In this document: positions 44,237-53,669 of the stretch, piece by piece
How the letters are laid out: each line of letters opens with the position of its first letter
Numbering within the stretch: position 1 is the stretch's first letter
NCBI GenBank assembly: GCA_004551945.1
Contig: SFPN01000011.1
Location: 1 to 64,000 of the forward strand
Length of the DNA: 64,000 nucleotides
Direction: 5' to 3'
DNA from: Clostridiales bacterium
Lineage (GTDB): Bacteria > Bacillota > Clostridia > Oscillospirales > Oscillospiraceae
The notes under the pieces: generated by a model
Databases searched by the model: none
The model's input: the letters and a program-made list of their open reading frames with translations, nothing else
Told to the model about the DNA's origin: nothing
Translations under genes and position numbers: made by a program

Positions 44237-45445
44237 ATGAAAAAGCGAGTATTTGCCCTGTTCCTGGCCCTGGCGCTGGCCCTTGGCCTGCTGCCCATGA
44301 GCGCCCTGGCCGCAGAGGACCCCATCGGAACCGTGACCGTTTCCATCGAGACCAAGACCATTGACGGCGGCTATCTGGTAGAGCCCATGGAGGAAGCGCT
44401 GTACGCCGGTGACACCGTCTACACCATCCTCACCCGGGTGGCTGAAGAGCTGGACCTGACCGTGGAGGGCGCAGACGCCGGGTATGTGACCCGGATCGGC
44501 GACTTCTCCGCCTTTGGCTGCGGCGACCAGAGCGGCTGGATGGTGGCCCTTAACGACGACCACAACACCTGGCCCCTGCCTGAGCTGAAGGACGGGGACT
44601 CGGTCCGCTTCTGCTACACCTACCTCACCTATGGCTACGACATTGACCTCATTGACCTGGTGGACAAGCTGGCGGAGACCTGCGCCCAGGCAGCAGAGTA
44701 CCAGGGGGACAACGCAGAGGCCGTTGCCGCCGCTCTGACTGAGGCAGAAGCCAAGCTGGCAGAGATTTCCGCCTATGAGAGCAACCAGGCCTATCTGGAC
44801 AGCGTCACCATTTACGGCCCCGACTCGGAGACCAGCACTGTGGAAGCCCTGATCCAGGCCCTGAACGACGCCATTTCCGGCCCCCAGGAGGAAGCGCTGC
44901 CCTTCACCGATGTGGACGGCCACTGGGCCCTGGATTCCATCCGGAAGGTCTATGACCAGGGCCTCATGACCGGCACCAAGGACACCCTGTTCGCCCCGGA
45001 CAAGACCTTAAGCCGGGCCATGGTGGTGACCATTCTCTACCGGCTGGAGGGCGCCCCCGCTGTCTCTGGTGAAAACGTTTACACCGACACCGCCGACGGC
45101 GCCTGGTACACCGACGCGGTCATCTGGGCCGACCAGCAGGACATTGTGGGCGGCTACGGCAACGGCCAGTTCGGCCCCCTGAACGACATCACCCGGGAGC
45201 AGCTGGCTGCCATTCTCCTGCGCTATGCCCAGTACAAGACCTATGACACCTCCGCCTCCGCCGACCTGAGCGCCTACACCGACGCGGGGGACATCAGCGC
45301 CTGGGCTCTGGAGGCTCTCCAGTGGGCCAACGGCGCGGGGCTGATCTCCGGCCGCTCTGCTGACCTGCTGGCCCCCGCAGGCTCCACCACCCGGGCGGAG
45401 ACTGCCGTGATCCTGGTCCGCTTCCTGGAGCAGATCGCGGCTTGA
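44237..45445 (+). CDS. DUF4430 (transcobalamin beta-domain-like) SLH surface protein
   Basis: A 402-residue secreted protein. The signal peptide ends at ALAAE (residue 27). Residues about 30-140 form a DUF4430 domain (GDTVYTILTRVAEEL, GDQSGWMVALND, LKDGDSVRFCYTYL), the module homologous to the C-terminal beta domain of animal transcobalamin and intrinsic factor. A helical linker (about 145-215) follows, then three SLH repeats (LPFTDVDGHWALDSIRKV onward) to the end. It is controlled by cobalamin riboswitch 1, so it should be made when corrinoid is scarce and display a corrinoid-binding module on the wall. AAGGAGG precedes ATG 44237. No terminator was seen directly after it; the next promoter is at 45495. 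Binding is inferred. Confidence 0.84.
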   Translation: MKKRVFALFLALALALGLLPMSALAAEDPIGTVTVSIETKTIDGGYLVEPMEEALYAGDTVYTILTRVAEELDLTVEGADAGYVTRIGDFSAFGCGDQSGWMVALNDDHNTWPLPELKDGDSVRFCYTYLTYGYDIDLIDLVDKLAETCAQAAEYQGDNAEAVAAALTEAEAKLAEISAYESNQAYLDSVTIYGPDSETSTVEALIQALNDAISGPQEEALPFTDVDGHWALDSIRKVYDQGLMTGTKDTLFAPDKTLSRAMVVTILYRLEGAPAVSGENVYTDTADGAWYTDAVIWADQQDIVGGYGNGQFGPLNDITREQLAAILLRYAQYKTYDTSASADLSAYTDAGDISAWALEALQWANGAGLISGRSADLLAPAGSTTRAETAVILVRFLEQIAA

Positions 45446-45494
45446 CGTTCTGTTGCCGCGGCACGGTTTTTTGCAAAAGATGCTGCCGGAGCTC

Positions 45495-45522
45495 TTGACA
45501 TTTCCTACCCATTGGGTATAGT
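45495..45522 (+). promoter_or_regulatory. Promoter of cobalamin riboswitch 2
   Basis: TTGACA (45495-45500), 16 bases, TATAGT (45517-45522). Confidence 0.85.
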
Positions 45523-45525
45523 AAA

Positions 45526-45914
45526 GGATAGGTGACTCTGCCCTGACTTCGGTGAGGGCAGAGCGCCGGATAATCCCATAGCGCTCCGGCTTTTGTGGCA
45601 AATGCGCGACCCCGCCTTTCACCCAGGGCGGGACACGCATTCTTGTTCGCTGAACAAGGGAACCAGGTGCAAAACCTGGACACGGCGGGATTTTTTGTCC
45701 CGCTGTGCTGTAAGCATGGAGCGCCGTCCTTTTCCGCGAAAGCGGGTCACTGGCGAAAGCTGGGAAGGCGAGGGCGGCGCGCTGAGGGTTCCCCCTCTGA
45801 ACATGTCAGTCAGAAGACCTACAAAAGGGCTGCCCCGTCTCCACAGACGGGTGTTTGCCATGCCTTTATTCTTGTGAGAGACAAAAGCGGATGCAGCATC
45901 GCATCCGCTTTTTT
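45526..45914 (+). promoter_or_regulatory. Cobalamin riboswitch 2 with terminator expression platform
   Basis: A near copy of riboswitch 1. GGGAACCAGGTG at 45658-45669, GCTGTGCTGTAAG (45701-45713), GTCACTGG (45747-45754), GGGAAGGC (45761-45768) and the B12 box GTCAGTCAGAAGACCTAC (45805-45822). The terminator AAAAGCGGATGC/GCATCCGCTTTTTT is at 45883-45914. Differences from copy 1 are concentrated in loops and compensated stems (for example CGCGAAAGCG versus CCGCGAAAGCGG), which supports a working RNA. It precedes the whole surface-protein and ECF operon. Confidence 0.86.
45883..45914 (+). terminator. Riboswitch 2 terminator
   Basis: AAAAGCGGATGC, AGCATC, GCATCCGCTTTTTT, 72 bases before the start codon of the transcobalamin-like gene. 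Confidence 0.88.
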
Positions 45915-45985
45915 ATGAAAGCCGGCTTACCCTGTTCTCCGCCTGCGGGCGTTTTGGATAGAGAATTTCAGTAAGGAGGCTTTTT

Positions 45986-48900
45986 ATGAAAAAGAGAATT
46001 TTGTCTCTGGTCATGGCGCTGGTGCTGGCCCTTGGGCTGCTGCCCATGGGCGCGCTGGCAACCAACGACTACAACGACACCGACCAGATCGTCACCGTGG
46101 AAAAGTATGACGAAGACGGCAACGGTACCTTTTTGCTGCCGCCGACGCGGGTGACGAGAAGCACCACCAGCTATGCATACCGGTGGATTCAAAATGCCGT
46201 TGGCAGCGGTAACATTACCATTGAGGATTACTCATATATCACCGGCTACGTTGACGGCACGCAAAGTGATGGATGGTTGAACAACGGCGATATTACAGAC
46301 TCCTCCAAGTGGCTGGCGTCTGTCAACGGAACCTGCTATGATGATGTCAGCTATTTCTATGGAAGTGAAATCGATGTCCTTCGTATTGTCTTTTCCACTT
46401 CCGGCGATGGTTCCGAATTTGATTTGCGTTCGGGCGGATGGGGCACGGTAGGGGTCATGAATGTCAACAAGGACGACCTCATTGAACTTCTGTCCCGATA
46501 CTCCGCAGGGGATTTTGACGAGGGCTCTGCCGCAGCCGCTGCGTATCAGGATGCACTGGATACGGTGCTGGATCTGAATGCCACGGCGGCGGATGTGGCT
46601 GCGGCACTGGACGCTCTGAGCACCGCCGGCCAGGTTCCTGCCACCGGCATTACCCTCTCGCCCCAAACGCTGACTCTGAGCGTCGACGGCACCGCCACGG
46701 TCACCGCAGAACTGACGCCTGCTAATACCACTGACACCGTGACCTGGAGCGTGGCAGACTCTTCCGTTGCCACGGTAGACACAACCGGCGTTGTCACCGG
46801 CGTGAGCGCGGGCAGCACGACCCTGACCGCCAAGGCCAACAACACGGTCAGTGCAGAGGTCAGCATTACAGTCTCCGAAAGTGCGGAGCCCAGCACGGAC
46901 CCCTATGTCTACTTTGAATACAGTAACGGCGAAAAGCAGTACATGGCCGAGGACGGTTCCTTTACCCTCAGTTCTCTGGATGAAGGCTATTTCAGAGTTG
47001 CCAATACCGACGCCACAGCCTGGTGGGAGAATGAGGAAAAAATTGACGCCGGTAACGGCAGCGTGGCGTTCCACTGGTATGTGAACCGGGAAACCGGCGC
47101 GTGGCAGCCCTCCGGCCAGCAGCCCACCAAGCCCATCACCGTGACTGCGGGTACCTTCACCCAGACTTTCACAATTAACTATCAGGATATCTCCGGTATT
47201 ACCGAGTTGAAAACCTATATTGATGGCACCGAAGTTACCGACGACAACCCCTATGAGGTCACCGGCTGCGTCTCCAATGTTGCTGTCACCACCAAGGGTC
47301 TCAAGGACGGCGAGTGGATTGACGTTCCGGTGCAGGCGCTGAACTATGACACCAGCGACAACGTATATTACAACTTCCGGTTCGTGGGCAACAAAATGAC
47401 CATCAACCGGGCGGGCAACGCCACCATGACGGTTTCCCTGAAGGGCGAGAAGGTGTCCACTACCTTTAAGGCTGTCTGCCATGAAGTTTTGGCAACTGAC
47501 ATGAAGGTCGTAGTTCCTGAAACGGTTACAATCAGCGATTGGGACGCCCACGGCTTCTATGTGGGCCTGCGGCCTGACACCGGCTATACCATCGAATTTG
47601 AGCCGGAAAACGCCACCAACCGGGACGTGACCTGGGAAGCCCTGACCCCGGAGGTTGCAAACCATTCCGACCTGCACAGCGCCGGGATTTATCCCATTAA
47701 GGCTGGCACGGCGAAGTTCCTTGTGACCAACACCAGTGATTCCACGCTTACCCAGGAGGTCACGGTTACATTCCAGTACAAGACCCCCCTGACCCGTGCA
47801 GCTGTGGAGGATCTGACGATGAACTCCGGCGATACGCAGGCCCTCACCATCAGCTTTACGCCGGAAAACGCCACCGAGCAGCGATTTACCTGGACTTACA
47901 GCCAGGACGGCGTCGTGGAGGTCTCCGACAAGATTGAGACCAGCGAAGACGGCCTGTCCCATTGGACCACCCACTCCATCAAGGCCCTGCACTCCGGGAC
48001 CGTTGAAGTCACCGGCACCCCCTGGGACCAGACCGGCGGCTGTGAGCCCGTCACCTTTACCGTAACGGTGGATGCAGGCACTCAGGAACCGCCTCAGGAA
48101 GACGCTCCGGCGGATCTGGCGCGGATCGGCGCTCTTATGGAAGGGATTGCGTCCACTTATGAAAACACCTATAATAATTCCAAGGTCATCATTGACATGG
48201 CGGCCTACGAAGACTTCAACCCCCAGACCACACACAAAACAACGGCGGAGGCAAAACAGGCCTATGTGAATTTTGTCACCTCCGCCGTCACCGGCACAGC
48301 GGGTTCCGACACCACCTTTGCCCTGTCTATTGTGGGCCTGCAAAGCCTGGGCTATGACCCTCAGCGGCTCTATCCCGCCAGCAGCAGCACCCCCATTGAC
48401 CTGGTGGCAGGGCTGAACAGCGTGACCCACTCTTCAAGCGCCTGGAACGCCCCCTATGTCCTGGCGGCATACAACCAGGGCGACTACGGCACGGATTCCT
48501 ATGAGCAGGCTTTGCTGGAACAGATTCTCGCCAGCCAGGCAGCCGATGGCAGCTGGACCGAATATGACGACAGCATCCAGGCCACCGCAAACATGATCAT
48601 GGGCCTGTCCTTCTATCGGAATCAGGCAGAGGTACAGACCGCCATCAACAAGGCAGTGGCATACCTCTCCAGCCGGCAGGAGTCTGACGGCACCTTTGAC
48701 CCCTATGGCTCCGGCTCGGACGCCGATGCCTGCGCAAATGTGGTCATGGCGCTGGCGGCTGCGGGCATCAACCCCGACACAGACAGTCGGTTCATCCAAA
48801 ACGGCAGCAGCGCCCTGGACGGCCTGCTCCTTTTTGCCCTGGACGATAACAGCGGCTTTGGCTACAAGAGCAACGAAACCCTGAACGCGTACGCAACGGA

Positions 48901-50179
48901 GGAAGGCTTCCGCGCCCTCATCGCCGCCTCCCAGGTGATGGCCGCCGACAGAGCCTACAACATCTACGATTTCAGCGGCACCCCCGTCTCCCCCGCCTGG
49001 GAAACGGGAAGCACCACCCCGGACGTGCCCACCGCCCCCACAAACCCGGAAGAACCCACCACTCCCACCACTCCCGACGACACCATCACCGTGACGGTAT
49101 CCGTCCAGGCGGACACCGGCTACTGGCTGCGGTCCAAGTCCGTCACAGTCAGCAAGGGCGCCACCGTCTGCGACGCCTTTGTCCAAGCCCTGGAGGGCAC
49201 CGGGATCACCCAGGTGGGCGCGGAAGCGGGCTACATCCGCTCCATCACCAAAAACGGCGTCACCCTGGCGGAGTTCACCAAGGGGCCCAACTCCGGCTGG
49301 CTTTACACCGTCAATGGTGAACTGCCAACCGTCAGCGTGACCTCCTACACCCTCAGCGACGGGGACGCCATCCTGCTCTACTATACCGACGACTGGACCA
49401 AGGACCCCAACGCCAACGGCGATATCGATCCCGCCGACCAGGCCGCCGCAGATAAGGTGGCAGACCTGATCGCCGCCATTGGCACGGTCACCGACGCCAG
49501 CGGAGACAAGATCGCCGCCGCGCGGACCGCCTATAACAAGCTCACCGACGCGCAGAAGGAACTGGTGAGCAACTACCACAAGCTCACCGCCGCCGAGGCG
49601 GAATATGCCGCCCTCACCGCCCCCGTTTCCCTGCCCTTCACCGACGTAACCGGCCACTGGGCCCTGGATTCCATCCGGAAGGTCTATGACCTGGGCCTCA
49701 TGACCGGCACCAAGGCCACCCAGTTCTCCCCGGACACCACCTTAAGCCGGGCCATGCTGGTGACCATTCTCTACCGGCTGGAGGGCTCCCCCGCCGTTTC
49801 CTCTGCAAGCGTCTACACCGACGTGGCCGCCGGCACCTGGTACACCGACGCGGTGGCCTGGGCCGCTCAGCACGGCATCACCGTCGGCTACGGCAACGGC
49901 AAGTTCGGCCCCACGGACGACATTACCCGGGAGCAGATGGCGACCATCCTCCTGCGCTACGCCCAGTACAAGTCCTATGACACCACCGCCTCCGCCGACC
50001 TGCGCGCCTACAATGACGCAGGCAGCATCAGCGCCTGGGCTCTGGAGGCCCTCCAGTGGGCCAACGGCGCAGGGCTGATCTCCGGCCGCACCAACACTCT
50101 GCTGGCCCCCGCAGGCTCCACCACCCGGGCGGAGACTGCTGTGATCCTGGTCCGCTTCCTGGAGCAGATCGCCCCATAA
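45986..50179 (+). CDS. Large SLH surface protein with transcobalamin-like toroid plus DUF4430 domains
   Basis: A 1397-residue secreted protein; signal peptide to about residue 24. Residues about 30-150 look like a first, divergent DUF4430 (SDGWLNNGD, WLASVNGTCYDD, DVLRIVF). A BIG2 domain follows at about 215-295 (ITLSPQTLTLSVDGTATV), then beta-sandwich repeats to about 700. Residues about 709-991 form an alpha/alpha-toroid (LASQAADGSWTEYDDS, LSSRQESDGTFDPYGSG), the fold of the transcobalamin alpha domain and prenyltransferases. After a Pro/Thr linker comes DUF4430 (about 1033-1135; SGWLYTVNGELP, LSDGDAILLYYTDDW), a helical spacer and three SLH repeats (1215-1397). Toroid plus DUF4430 in this order is the domain plan of animal B12 carriers. 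It is first in the operon under riboswitch 2; AAGGAGG precedes ATG 45986. Confidence 0.83.
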   Translation: MKKRILSLVMALVLALGLLPMGALATNDYNDTDQIVTVEKYDEDGNGTFLLPPTRVTRSTTSYAYRWIQNAVGSGNITIEDYSYITGYVDGTQSDGWLNNGDITDSSKWLASVNGTCYDDVSYFYGSEIDVLRIVFSTSGDGSEFDLRSGGWGTVGVMNVNKDDLIELLSRYSAGDFDEGSAAAAAYQDALDTVLDLNATAADVAAALDALSTAGQVPATGITLSPQTLTLSVDGTATVTAELTPANTTDTVTWSVADSSVATVDTTGVVTGVSAGSTTLTAKANNTVSAEVSITVSESAEPSTDPYVYFEYSNGEKQYMAEDGSFTLSSLDEGYFRVANTDATAWWENEEKIDAGNGSVAFHWYVNRETGAWQPSGQQPTKPITVTAGTFTQTFTINYQDISGITELKTYIDGTEVTDDNPYEVTGCVSNVAVTTKGLKDGEWIDVPVQALNYDTSDNVYYNFRFVGNKMTINRAGNATMTVSLKGEKVSTTFKAVCHEVLATDMKVVVPETVTISDWDAHGFYVGLRPDTGYTIEFEPENATNRDVTWEALTPEVANHSDLHSAGIYPIKAGTAKFLVTNTSDSTLTQEVTVTFQYKTPLTRAAVEDLTMNSGDTQALTISFTPENATEQRFTWTYSQDGVVEVSDKIETSEDGLSHWTTHSIKALHSGTVEVTGTPWDQTGGCEPVTFTVTVDAGTQEPPQEDAPADLARIGALMEGIASTYENTYNNSKVIIDMAAYEDFNPQTTHKTTAEAKQAYVNFVTSAVTGTAGSDTTFALSIVGLQSLGYDPQRLYPASSSTPIDLVAGLNSVTHSSSAWNAPYVLAAYNQGDYGTDSYEQALLEQILASQAADGSWTEYDDSIQATANMIMGLSFYRNQAEVQTAINKAVAYLSSRQESDGTFDPYGSGSDADACANVVMALAAAGINPDTDSRFIQNGSSALDGLLLFALDDNSGFGYKSNETLNAYATEEGFRALIAASQVMAADRAYNIYDFSGTPVSPAWETGSTTPDVPTAPTNPEEPTTPTTPDDTITVTVSVQADTGYWLRSKSVTVSKGATVCDAFVQALEGTGITQVGAEAGYIRSITKNGVTLAEFTKGPNSGWLYTVNGELPTVSVTSYTLSDGDAILLYYTDDWTKDPNANGDIDPADQAAADKVADLIAAIGTVTDASGDKIAAARTAYNKLTDAQKELVSNYHKLTAAEAEYAALTAPVSLPFTDVTGHWALDSIRKVYDLGLMTGTKATQFSPDTTLSRAMLVTILYRLEGSPAVSSASVYTDVAAGTWYTDAVAWAAQHGITVGYGNGKFGPTDDITREQMATILLRYAQYKSYDTTASADLRAYNDAGSISAWALEALQWANGAGLISGRTNTLLAPAGSTTRAETAVILVRFLEQIAP

Positions 50180-50203
50180 CCACAAACGAAAGGAAGATTC
50201 CCT

Positions 50204-51835
50204 ATGGCATCCATGGCAAAACGCGGGTGCAGCCTGCTGCTGGCCCTGGTGCTGGCCCTGGGTCTGGTGGTCCAGACCCAGGCCGCCGGCTCCACCCCCT
50301 CCCTGTCCCAAGCGCTCACCGGCACCGCTCAGTACGTCTATGAGACCGTCAAGGCCCCCCAGGTGGGGTCCATCGGCGGGGACTGGGCCGTGCTGGGCCT
50401 GGCCCGCAGCGGCTACACTGTCCCGGCCCAATACTACCGGGACTACTCCGCCGCCGTGGAGGCCTATGTGAAGGCCTGCAACGGCGTACTCCACGAGAAA
50501 AAGTACACCGAGTATTCCCGGGTGATCCTGGCCCTTTCCTCCATCGGGAAGGACGCCCGGGATGTGGCAGGCTACGATCTAACCAAGGCCCTGGGGGACT
50601 ATGACCAGACCGTCTGGCAGGGGGTCAACGGCCCCATCTGGGCCCTGCTGGCCCTGGACTGCCGGAACTACCCCATGCCCCAGAACCCCCAGGCCAAGAC
50701 CCAGGCCACCCGGCAGATGTATGTGGATTACATTCTCTCCTGCCAGCTGCCGGGGGGCGGCTGGAACCTGACCAAAACCGGAACGGCTGACCCGGACCTC
50801 ACCGCCATGGCCCTCCAGGCCCTGGCCAGGTACCAGGACCAGACAAACGTAAAGCAGGCGGTCTCCCAGGGCCTCACCTGCCTGTCCCGGCTGCAAAACC
50901 CTGACGGCACCTTCTCCTCCGAAGGGGTGGCCAACGGGGAGAGCTGCGCCCAGGTGATGATTGCTCTGGGTGAACTGGGCATCTCTCTGGAGGACGCCCG
51001 GTTTGTGAAAAACGGCTGCACCCTGCTGGACGGACTGCTCACCTTCTACCGCCCCGGCCAGGGCTTCGTCCACGCCGTCTCCGGGGACGGGGCTAACCAG
51101 ATGACCTGCGAGCAGGCCCTGCTGGCCCTGGCCAGTCTCCAGCGGGCCCAGAGCGGGCAGAACAGCCTGTATCAGATGAGCGACGCCCGGGACCTTACGG
51201 GTGAGAGCCAGACCGGCCAGGGGCTCCCCGGCAAGCACGCCGACGTGCAGTCCTCCCCGGTGATCCTGCCCGGCAAGACCTTCCCTGACATTGCCGGCCA
51301 CCCCAACCAGGCTGCCATCGAAGCCCTGGCCGCCCGGGGGATCATCAACGGCATGACCGACACCACCTTCGCCCCGGACGAGACCATGACCCGGGCCCAG
51401 TTCGCCACCATCGTGGTCCGGGGCCTGGGGCTGCCGGAGCAGACCACCCAGGTCTTTGACGACGTGAAGGCCGGGGACTGGTTCGCCCCCTATGTGGGCT
51501 CCGCCTACGCCTACGGGATTGTCAAGGGCAAGTCCGCCACCCGCTTTGACCCCAACGGCACCATCACCCGTCAGGAGGCCGCCGTGATGGTGGCCCGGGC
51601 CGCCAAGCTCTGCGGGCTGGACACCGAGTTGGACGCCGCTGCCGTTCGGGACACCCTGGCTCAGTTTACCGATTACGTCACCGCCGGGGACTGGGCCCGC
51701 CAGGAGCTGGCCTTCTGCTACCGCCAGGGCATTCTGGACGACAGCGCCCTGACCATTCAGCCCCTGGTGCCCATTCTCCGGTGCGAGATCGCCCAGATGC
51801 TGTACAATCTCCTGGGCAGCGCCCAGCTTCTCTGA
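50204..51835 (+). CDS. SLH-anchored alpha/alpha-toroid protein (transcobalamin alpha-domain-like)
   Basis: A 543-residue secreted protein. Signal peptide to about residue 28 (QTQAAG). Residues about 30-345 form an alpha/alpha-toroid with repeated DGTF/GGGW turns (CQLPGGGWNLTKTG, LQNPDGTFSSEGVANGES). These are seen in terpene cyclase/prenyltransferase-like and cobalamin-carrier alpha domains; no zinc-ligand set of true prenyltransferases is evident. Three SLH repeats (FPDIAGHPNQAAIEALA, FDDVKAGDWFAPYVG, and a degenerate third) fill residues about 365-543. It lies 24 bases after the large surface protein and 21 before the membrane DUF4430 gene, so it belongs to the riboswitch operon. It appears to be the alpha half of a split transcobalamin, with the next gene the beta half. 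Confidence 0.82.
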   Translation: MASMAKRGCSLLLALVLALGLVVQTQAAGSTPSLSQALTGTAQYVYETVKAPQVGSIGGDWAVLGLARSGYTVPAQYYRDYSAAVEAYVKACNGVLHEKKYTEYSRVILALSSIGKDARDVAGYDLTKALGDYDQTVWQGVNGPIWALLALDCRNYPMPQNPQAKTQATRQMYVDYILSCQLPGGGWNLTKTGTADPDLTAMALQALARYQDQTNVKQAVSQGLTCLSRLQNPDGTFSSEGVANGESCAQVMIALGELGISLEDARFVKNGCTLLDGLLTFYRPGQGFVHAVSGDGANQMTCEQALLALASLQRAQSGQNSLYQMSDARDLTGESQTGQGLPGKHADVQSSPVILPGKTFPDIAGHPNQAAIEALAARGIINGMTDTTFAPDETMTRAQFATIVVRGLGLPEQTTQVFDDVKAGDWFAPYVGSAYAYGIVKGKSATRFDPNGTITRQEAAVMVARAAKLCGLDTELDAAAVRDTLAQFTDYVTAGDWARQELAFCYRQGILDDSALTIQPLVPILRCEIAQMLYNLLGSAQLL

Positions 51836-51856
51836 CTTAAGACAGGAGGGCAGCCT

Positions 51857-52729
51857 ATGAAGCCAATCAAGTGGAAAACCGTCCTGCCGGTGCTGGCCGT
51901 GGTGCTGGTGCTGGCCCTGGCCTTCTGGTACGGAGGGGATTCCCCCGACAGCCAGGGGCTTCCCGACCAGACCGCCGCCGCCCAGCCCGCCGAAGAGGCC
52001 GAAGAGGCTCAGGAGCCGGAGGAAGCACCGGCGGAGGAAGCAGAACCCGCCGAAGCCGAACCGGAGCCCCAGCCTGAAACCGGGCTGGAGAGCCGCCCCG
52101 GGGGCACCCAGGGGGGCATGAGCGCCCAGGAAAAGGAGCAGGCCGCTGCGGAGCTGGCCGGGGGGACCACCACCTCCAGCCAGCAGGGCGACGCCGCTTA
52201 CTCCGGCCTTCAGGGCATGACCATCGACCCTGCCACCGGCAAGGACGAGTACAGCACCCAGCCGGTGCCCGCGGGAAAGCCAGTGCCTGTGGAGCCCCAG
52301 GACGTGGAAATTTCCGACACCGCCCTCACCTGCACCCTCACCGTCCGGTGCGACAGCATCCTGGCCCACATGGACTGGCTGGACCCGGAAAAGACCGAGC
52401 TGGTCCCCGAGGACGGGGTTCTCTTCCCCACCACCACAGTTACCTTCTATGAGGGGGAGAGCGTTTTTAACGTCCTCCAGCGGGAGATGAAGAAGGCGGG
52501 CATCCACCTGGAGTTTACCAACACCCCCTTCTACAACTCCGCCTACATTGAGGGCATCGGCAACCTCTACGAATACGACTGCGGGGAGCTGTCCGGCTGG
52601 ATGTACCAGGTCAACGGCTGGTTCCCCAACTACGGCTGCTCCCGCTATCAGCTCCAGGCGGGGGATGACGTCCAGTGGCTCTACACCTGCGACCTGGGGC
52701 TGGACGTGGGGGGCAGCACCGTCAGCTGA
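51857..52729 (+). CDS. Membrane-tethered DUF4430 protein (transcobalamin beta-domain-like)
   Basis: A 290-residue protein. One N-terminal transmembrane anchor (residues 8-27, VLPVLAVVLVLALAFWYGG) without a lipobox Cys is followed by a long Glu/Ala/Pro-rich spacer (about 35-105) and a DUF4430 domain at about 155-285 (VTFYEGESVFNVLQREMKKAG, CGELSGWMYQVNGWFPNYGC, LQAGDDVQWLYTCDLG). AGGAGGG precedes ATG 51857. It is followed at once by the ECF genes, so a role as the extracellular docking or relay part that delivers corrinoid from wall proteins to the transporter is attractive. The spacer length would let it span the wall base. Function is inferred. Confidence 0.83.
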   Translation: MKPIKWKTVLPVLAVVLVLALAFWYGGDSPDSQGLPDQTAAAQPAEEAEEAQEPEEAPAEEAEPAEAEPEPQPETGLESRPGGTQGGMSAQEKEQAAAELAGGTTTSSQQGDAAYSGLQGMTIDPATGKDEYSTQPVPAGKPVPVEPQDVEISDTALTCTLTVRCDSILAHMDWLDPEKTELVPEDGVLFPTTTVTFYEGESVFNVLQREMKKAGIHLEFTNTPFYNSAYIEGIGNLYEYDCGELSGWMYQVNGWFPNYGCSRYQLQAGDDVQWLYTCDLGLDVGGSTVS

Positions 52730-52757
52730 TCCCCCCAGCTATTTCTTACGATTGGAT

Positions 52758-53669
52758 GTGATTCCCATCCCCCGGACCGATCCCTTTTCCCGCTGCCACC
52801 CGGCGGTGAACGCCCTCTACTTTGCCCTGGTGCTGGGCTTCACCATGTTTTTCACCCACCCGGTGAGCCTGGCCCTCTCTCTGTGCGCTGCCCTGGCCTA
52901 TGCCGGTGTGCTGAAGGGCCGGGCCGGGCTGGTGCGCAGCCTGGGATATACCCTGCCCATCCTTCTGCTGGCGGCGGTGCTGAACCCCGCCTTCAACCAC
53001 CAGGGGGCCACCATCCTGGCCTACCTGCCCTCGGGCAACCCCCTGACCCTGGAGAGTATTCTCTACGGGCTGGCCGCCGCCGGAATGCTGGCGGCGGTTC
53101 TGGTCTGGTTCTCCTGCTGCACCCTGGTGATGACGGCAGACAAGTTCGTCTACCTTTTCGGCCGGGTGGTCCCCGCCCTGAGCCTGGTGCTCAGCATGAC
53201 CCTCCGGTTTATCCCCCGGTTTGTTCACCAGCTCCGGACGGTCAGCCAGGCCCAGCGGTGCGTGGGACGGGACGTGTCCGCCGGGACCCTGCTCCAGCGG
53301 CTGCGCCGGGCGGTGACCGTTTTATCCATCGTCGTCACCTGGAGCCTGGAGGACGCCATGGAAACCGCCGACTCCATGAAAGGCCGGGGCTACGGCCTGC
53401 CCGGCCGCACCGCCTTTTCCCTGTACCGGCTGGACAGCCGGGACAAGGCTCTGCTTCTCTGGCTGGTGTTCTGCGGCCTGTATGTGGCCGCCGGTTGGGC
53501 CGCCGGAGGGCTGTCCTGGCGGTATTACCCCACGGTGCAGGGGGCACTCGCCGGGGCCTTTCCCGTGAGTTTTCAGCTGGTTTACCTGGCCCTGTGCCTG
53601 ACCCCGATGGGGCTGGCCCTGGGGGAGGCCCGGACCTGGCGGTCCCTGAGAGGAGGAACGGAGCCGTGA
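52758..53669 (+). CDS. ECF transporter T component (EcfT/CbiQ-like)
   Basis: About 303 residues with five to six transmembrane helices. It is the energy-coupling transmembrane component. The EcfT signature, two Ala-Arg-Gly-like coupling motifs, is seen as AQRCVGRD (about 165) and the more canonical SMKGRGYGLPGRTAF (about 210-225), which contact the ATPases. The start is uncertain: GTG 52758 or TTG 52752, neither with a clear ribosome site, so translation is probably coupled to the gene 28 bases upstream. Its stop overlaps the next start by 4 bases (GTGA). It should pair with the ATPase/S-component fusion at 54337. Confidence 0.85.
   Translation: MIPIPRTDPFSRCHPAVNALYFALVLGFTMFFTHPVSLALSLCAALAYAGVLKGRAGLVRSLGYTLPILLLAAVLNPAFNHQGATILAYLPSGNPLTLESILYGLAAAGMLAAVLVWFSCCTLVMTADKFVYLFGRVVPALSLVLSMTLRFIPRFVHQLRTVSQAQRCVGRDVSAGTLLQRLRRAVTVLSIVVTWSLEDAMETADSMKGRGYGLPGRTAFSLYRLDSRDKALLLWLVFCGLYVAAGWAAGGLSWRYYPTVQGALAGAFPVSFQLVYLALCLTPMGLALGEARTWRSLRGGTEP

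Noticed and set aside
51857..52729. Lipoprotein anchor for the DUF4430 membrane protein
   Set aside because: No Cys occurs after the hydrophobic segment, so a transmembrane anchor is more likely.
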